Source of the DNA: an uncultured Oxalobacteraceae bacterium
GTDB taxonomy: Bacteria; Pseudomonadota; Gammaproteobacteria; Burkholderiales; Burkholderiaceae
Assembly: GCA_946480015.1 (NCBI GenBank)
Contig: CAMLIL010000001.1
Span: forward strand, 1 to 64,000
Direction of reading: 5' to 3'
DNA: 64,000 nt
Part shown: piece after piece, positions 61,471 to 64,000 of the stretch
How the letters are laid out: the number at the start of each line of letters is the position of its first letter
How positions within the stretch are numbered: the stretch's first letter is position 1
Made by a program: the position numbers and the translations under genes
The notes under the pieces: generated by a model
The model's database searches: none
What the model was told of the DNA's origin: nothing
Seen by the model: the letters and a program-made list of their open reading frames with translations, nothing else

Positions 61471-62908
61471 GGATCTTGTCTCCCGCATTGATGGCGTTAG
61501 GATGACGCAGGTTGTTCAAGCGCTGAAGTTCCAGGGCGCGGGTGTGCGAGCCGTACCAGAGATGCGCCAGCAGACGCAGCGGCGCGGGCGAATCCACGGA
61601 ACGGACGATCATCGGCGGACGCGCGTTGATCGTGGCGCGGCCAGACTCCTGCACCGTCAACGCCAGGGACTTCAACGGCTCGGTGATGGCGCGCGCCTGC
61701 TCAACGCCGTACCGCGACCGGGTTTGCGCGATAGCGTCATTGATGCCGGCGCGGACCACCGTCACCAGTTGCTCCACTTGGCGCGGCGTCGATAGCGGCG
61801 TCACCGCTTCAGAGGCCATGACCATCGCGGCGACGCGCGCCTTGACCACCGCGCGGGTGACGGCAATGTGAACGAGCAGTACCTGGGTGTCGGCAAGGCT
61901 CTGCGCGGCGGATACCGGGAAGATGGAGGATGCGGGGAGCGAGATGGCCGTTCCCTGGACTCCGGCCGCACCTGTTCCTGCAGTTGCGGCGGCAATCCAC
62001 GCGCTATAGCTGCCAGGCGCATTGTTCTGGCTGGCCACCACAGGCTGCAGGGATGCTGTCGACAGCAACTGGTCGATACGGCTAAAAGCCGCGTTAGCCA
62101 CCGATGGGATGCAGTTCGCGGTGGAGCTGGCCAGCGCCGACACCGAAGAAGTCGAATCGACCGGCAGCAGACGGTCGACCGCATTGCGCGTGCCCTTGGC
62201 GAGGTTCCGCAGATACTCCAGTTGCTTGGGCACGTCGTCGACCAGCGCCTGGGTCAATGCGGTGACATCGGAGATAAATCCCAGGACGTTGGCAATCGGA
62301 TCGGTGACGGAGGTCAACACGCCGTGGACCTCGCTGTTTAACGTCAGCAGGAATGTGACCGCTTGCTGGCGCATGGCGCTCACGCGGCTGAGTGCGTCCA
62401 TCGCGCCGGCAACGGACAGGCCGTTGACCTTGCCGCATTCGGCGCTCAAGGCGGCGGCGCTGGCATCTGCAACGGCGTCGGCCGCATCGTCGATCGAGTC
62501 CGCAGCCTGGCTGGCCAGCGCGCGGGTAAAGAATGGCGCGGCGGTGACAGACTGCTCGAATTCAATGCCGACCATGCACTGGTCTGGCCTGTCCTCGTCG
62601 TGAGAAACCCGGTAGGTGTTGACCTGCATGCGGTCCATCGCGCCAAAGACAGGATGCACCAGGTCGCCAGCCCCGCGTTCGTCCAGCGCGGCCAGAAACG
62701 CCCGCAGGCGCGCTTCGTAGTCGTCACCGTAGAAAATGGCCTTGACGGACAGCTTGCGTTCCTCAAGCCCCATGTCCTCAACGTCGGCGCCGTCCGTGTA
62801 CGGATAGGAGTGCCGGGCGAGTGCACGCCGCGCCTCATCCTCAGTCGACAAGATGTCGAATTCGATGGCGCGGAAGCTGGCAGGAAGGAGATTGTCGGCC
62901 CAAGTCAT
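61454..62908 (-). CDS. DNA circularisation N-terminal protein (Mu gp43)
   Basis: A 484-residue tail/injection protein. The N-terminal ~100 residues are the DNA circularisation domain (FRAIEFDILSTEDEARRALA, HSYPYTDGADVEDMGLEERK, VHPVFGAMDRMQVNTYRVSH). A long Ala-rich helical middle follows. The last ~45 residues (LLAHLWYGSHTRALELQRLN and INAGDKIHAYAK) are LysM-like. Sits directly after the tape-measure gene. Confidence 0.92.
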   Translation of the reverse strand: MTWADNLLPASFRAIEFDILSTEDEARRALARHSYPYTDGADVEDMGLEERKLSVKAIFYGDDYEARLRAFLAALDERGAGDLVHPVFGAMDRMQVNTYRVSHDEDRPDQCMVGIEFEQSVTAAPFFTRALASQAADSIDDAADAVADASAAALSAECGKVNGLSVAGAMDALSRVSAMRQQAVTFLLTLNSEVHGVLTSVTDPIANVLGFISDVTALTQALVDDVPKQLEYLRNLAKGTRNAVDRLLPVDSTSSVSALASSTANCIPSVANAAFSRIDQLLSTASLQPVVASQNNAPGSYSAWIAAATAGTGAAGVQGTAISLPASSIFPVSAAQSLADTQVLLVHIAVTRAVVKARVAAMVMASEAVTPLSTPRQVEQLVTVVRAGINDAIAQTRSRYGVEQARAITEPLKSLALTVQESGRATINARPPMIVRSVDSPAPLRLLAHLWYGSHTRALELQRLNNLRHPNAINAGDKIHAYAK

Positions 62909-62986
62909 GCACGCAGCTTACGCGCGCGCATTGGGACAGATAAGGCGGATTTCGTTCGGGGGCAAGGCCGCCCGAACCGTTTTCGG

Positions 62987-64000
62987 CTACTTGCGCAGTG
63001 CCTGGCGTTGCTGCGCGCTGGTGACTTCGGCCGCCAAGTGGGCACTGTCGGACGACACCTTAACATGTACCTCGACAGGAGCATTGCGGCGTTCGGAATC
63101 CAACGCCTCGCGCGCGTCCTTGCTGCCCATCGCCGCCATCGCGATGGCGATACTGCGGCCAATGGCATCGCTAAAGGCCGTGCCCTCGATCGCCTTGCTG
63201 ATCAGGGTGCCGATACCATAACCCATGGCGCCGGCAGCCCCTACGCCGCCGGCAGCGGCCATCGGCGCCGAGGCGGCGAATGCGCCGGCTGGCATGGACG
63301 CGGCAAAGGCTCCGGTCGTCAGCAGACTGCGCAGCGCACCGCCGGCGGCAGCCGTCATGCGAGCAAGGATACCTGGTGCGGCAGCGCCTGCGGCACCAGC
63401 GGCACCAGCGGCACCAGCCGCGCCGCCACCACGGGTCAGGATGCTGGCCAGGCTTGCGGCGCCGGCTGCGGCGGCCAGCGCGGTCAGGGCGGTTGTGGCC
63501 ACTTTCATCCCGGCCGTGAAGTTCGGGTATTCGCGTGCCGAGGCCGTTAAGTGGTCCAGTACCGACTTCACCGGGCCGTCGAGTTTGCTGAAACCGGTAT
63601 AGGTGGCGATCTCGCTTTCCTGGTCGTGCTGCTGCTTCTTGAAACCCGTCTCGTTGGCGATGACAGCGAAGTTCTTGTCGGTGGTGCCGTTGGCCTGCTT
63701 GACCTTGCTCTCGACGTTCTTGATGTAGTCGCGGTTGTTCAACGCCGCCACCAGGTACATCAGCGCCTGGCGGTCCTGAATCAGTTTGCCGATCGCGGAA
63801 CCTTCGATGATGTCGGCTTGGGCCTCCAGGTTGGCGCGCGCATCGGCCCCCTTAGTGCCGGCTGCATTCTTCTTGAGCGCTTGGTATTTCTGGTCCTTGC
63901 CCACGGTCATATCGGTCAGGCGGACAAAGGCATCCAGGGAATCGATGCCCTTGGCGCGCGCGGCCGCCAGCGTGCCCGGCAGGTCGATACCCAGCTTTTT
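62987..64000 (-). CDS. Tail tape measure protein, N-terminus outside window
   Basis: The last 337 codons and stop of a tape-measure protein; the gene begins beyond base 64000. The visible part opens KKLGIDLPGTLAAARAKGID, then IIEGSAIGKLIQDRQALMYL. A long Ala/Gly-rich hydrophobic stretch (~150-250 of this fragment, including GGAAGAAGAAGAAGAAAPG) is typical of tape-measure membrane-active regions. The end is MGSKDAREALDSERRNAPVE and a charged tail. It sets tail length and passes into the host membrane during DNA injection. Confidence 0.9.
   Translation of the reverse strand, partial: KKLGIDLPGTLAAARAKGIDSLDAFVRLTDMTVGKDQKYQALKKNAAGTKGADARANLEAQADIIEGSAIGKLIQDRQALMYLVAALNNRDYIKNVESKVKQANGTTDKNFAVIANETGFKKQQHDQESEIATYTGFSKLDGPVKSVLDHLTASAREYPNFTAGMKVATTALTALAAAAGAASLASILTRGGGAAGAAGAAGAAGAAAPGILARMTAAAGGALRSLLTTGAFAASMPAGAFAASAPMAAAGGVGAAGAMGYGIGTLISKAIEGTAFSDAIGRSIAIAMAAMGSKDAREALDSERRNAPVEVHVKVSSDSAHLAAEVTSAQQRQALRK

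Larger units (their letters stand above)
52200..64000 (-). mobile_element. Mu-like prophage, tail/baseplate and right-end half
   Basis: A continuous minus-strand block with the Mu order: tape measure, gp43 (DNA circularisation N-terminal), gp44, gp45 (baseplate V), gp46, gp47 (baseplate J), gp48 (DUF2313), tail fibre genes, then com and dam near the end. The left limit is approximate; the early and head genes lie beyond the window end. Confidence 0.9.

Overview
The window looks like chromosomal DNA of a high-GC betaproteobacterium, most likely Oxalobacteraceae (Massilia/Duganella/Janthinobacterium type). The reasons are the mdh - CoA-lyase - acnA order, a DUF2863 protein, GC-rich codon use and a KGG stress protein. 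This is an inference from gene content, not a database match.

Layout. Bases 1-9.9 kb are housekeeping: malate dehydrogenase (5' cut by the window edge), a CitE-like lyase, an MliC-like protein, aconitase, DUF2863, a CYTH protein, an M14 carboxypeptidase and two small stress-type proteins. 10.0-16.6 kb is a tightly coupled surface-carbohydrate operon: an Atm1-type ABC exporter, two GT4 enzymes, an SDR, a HAD heptose-bisphosphate-type phosphatase and a GT9. 16.6-30.7 kb is mixed: a GDSL esterase, a hybrid histidine kinase, an aminotransferase whose PLP lysine is replaced by Gln, DJ-1/PfpI, a ribbon-helix-helix protein, an SSS sugar symporter with LacI-type operator motifs upstream, and a 1935-residue pseudokinase/AAA/GAF/PAS/GGDEF/EAL protein.

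30.7-34.5 kb is a decayed accessory region. It holds an HExxH peptidase frameshifted in a G7 run, a DUF1643 gene frameshifted in a G5 run, an IS66-type remnant and a scrap of a GH5 gene. A matching scrap, continuing the same GH5 C-terminus, lies at 48.73 kb, so about 16.3 kb sits between two pieces of one broken cellulase gene.

Inside that interval, 34.5-47.8 kb on the minus strand, is the most interesting feature: one operon of eleven genes that looks like a new kind of microcin/RiPP system. The precursor (45231-45515) has a 15-residue colicin-V-like double-glycine leader, a Thr/Asn-rich segment and 30 consecutive prolines. Beside it are a C39-peptidase ABC exporter, an HlyD adaptor, a prolyl 4-hydroxylase, a UDP-glucuronate decarboxylase (UDP-xylose synthase), three glycosyltransferase-like proteins (one chitin-synthase-like), a secreted alpha/beta hydrolase, an HlyC-like acyltransferase and a large protein with SelO-like kinase-fold motifs. 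The last two recall the MchD/MchC (MceI/MceJ) pair of class IIb microcins. I infer that it makes and exports a hydroxyproline-rich, glycosylated peptide, chemically reminiscent of plant extensins. The operon is flanked by a GH5 cellulase and a GH43 enzyme, which suggests a life on plant material.

48.2-52.1 kb holds the intact GH5 and GH43 genes. From about 52.2 kb to the window end is the tail/baseplate half of a Mu-like prophage read on the minus strand: tape measure, gp43-gp48 equivalents, tail fibre genes, and com-dam near the prophage end.
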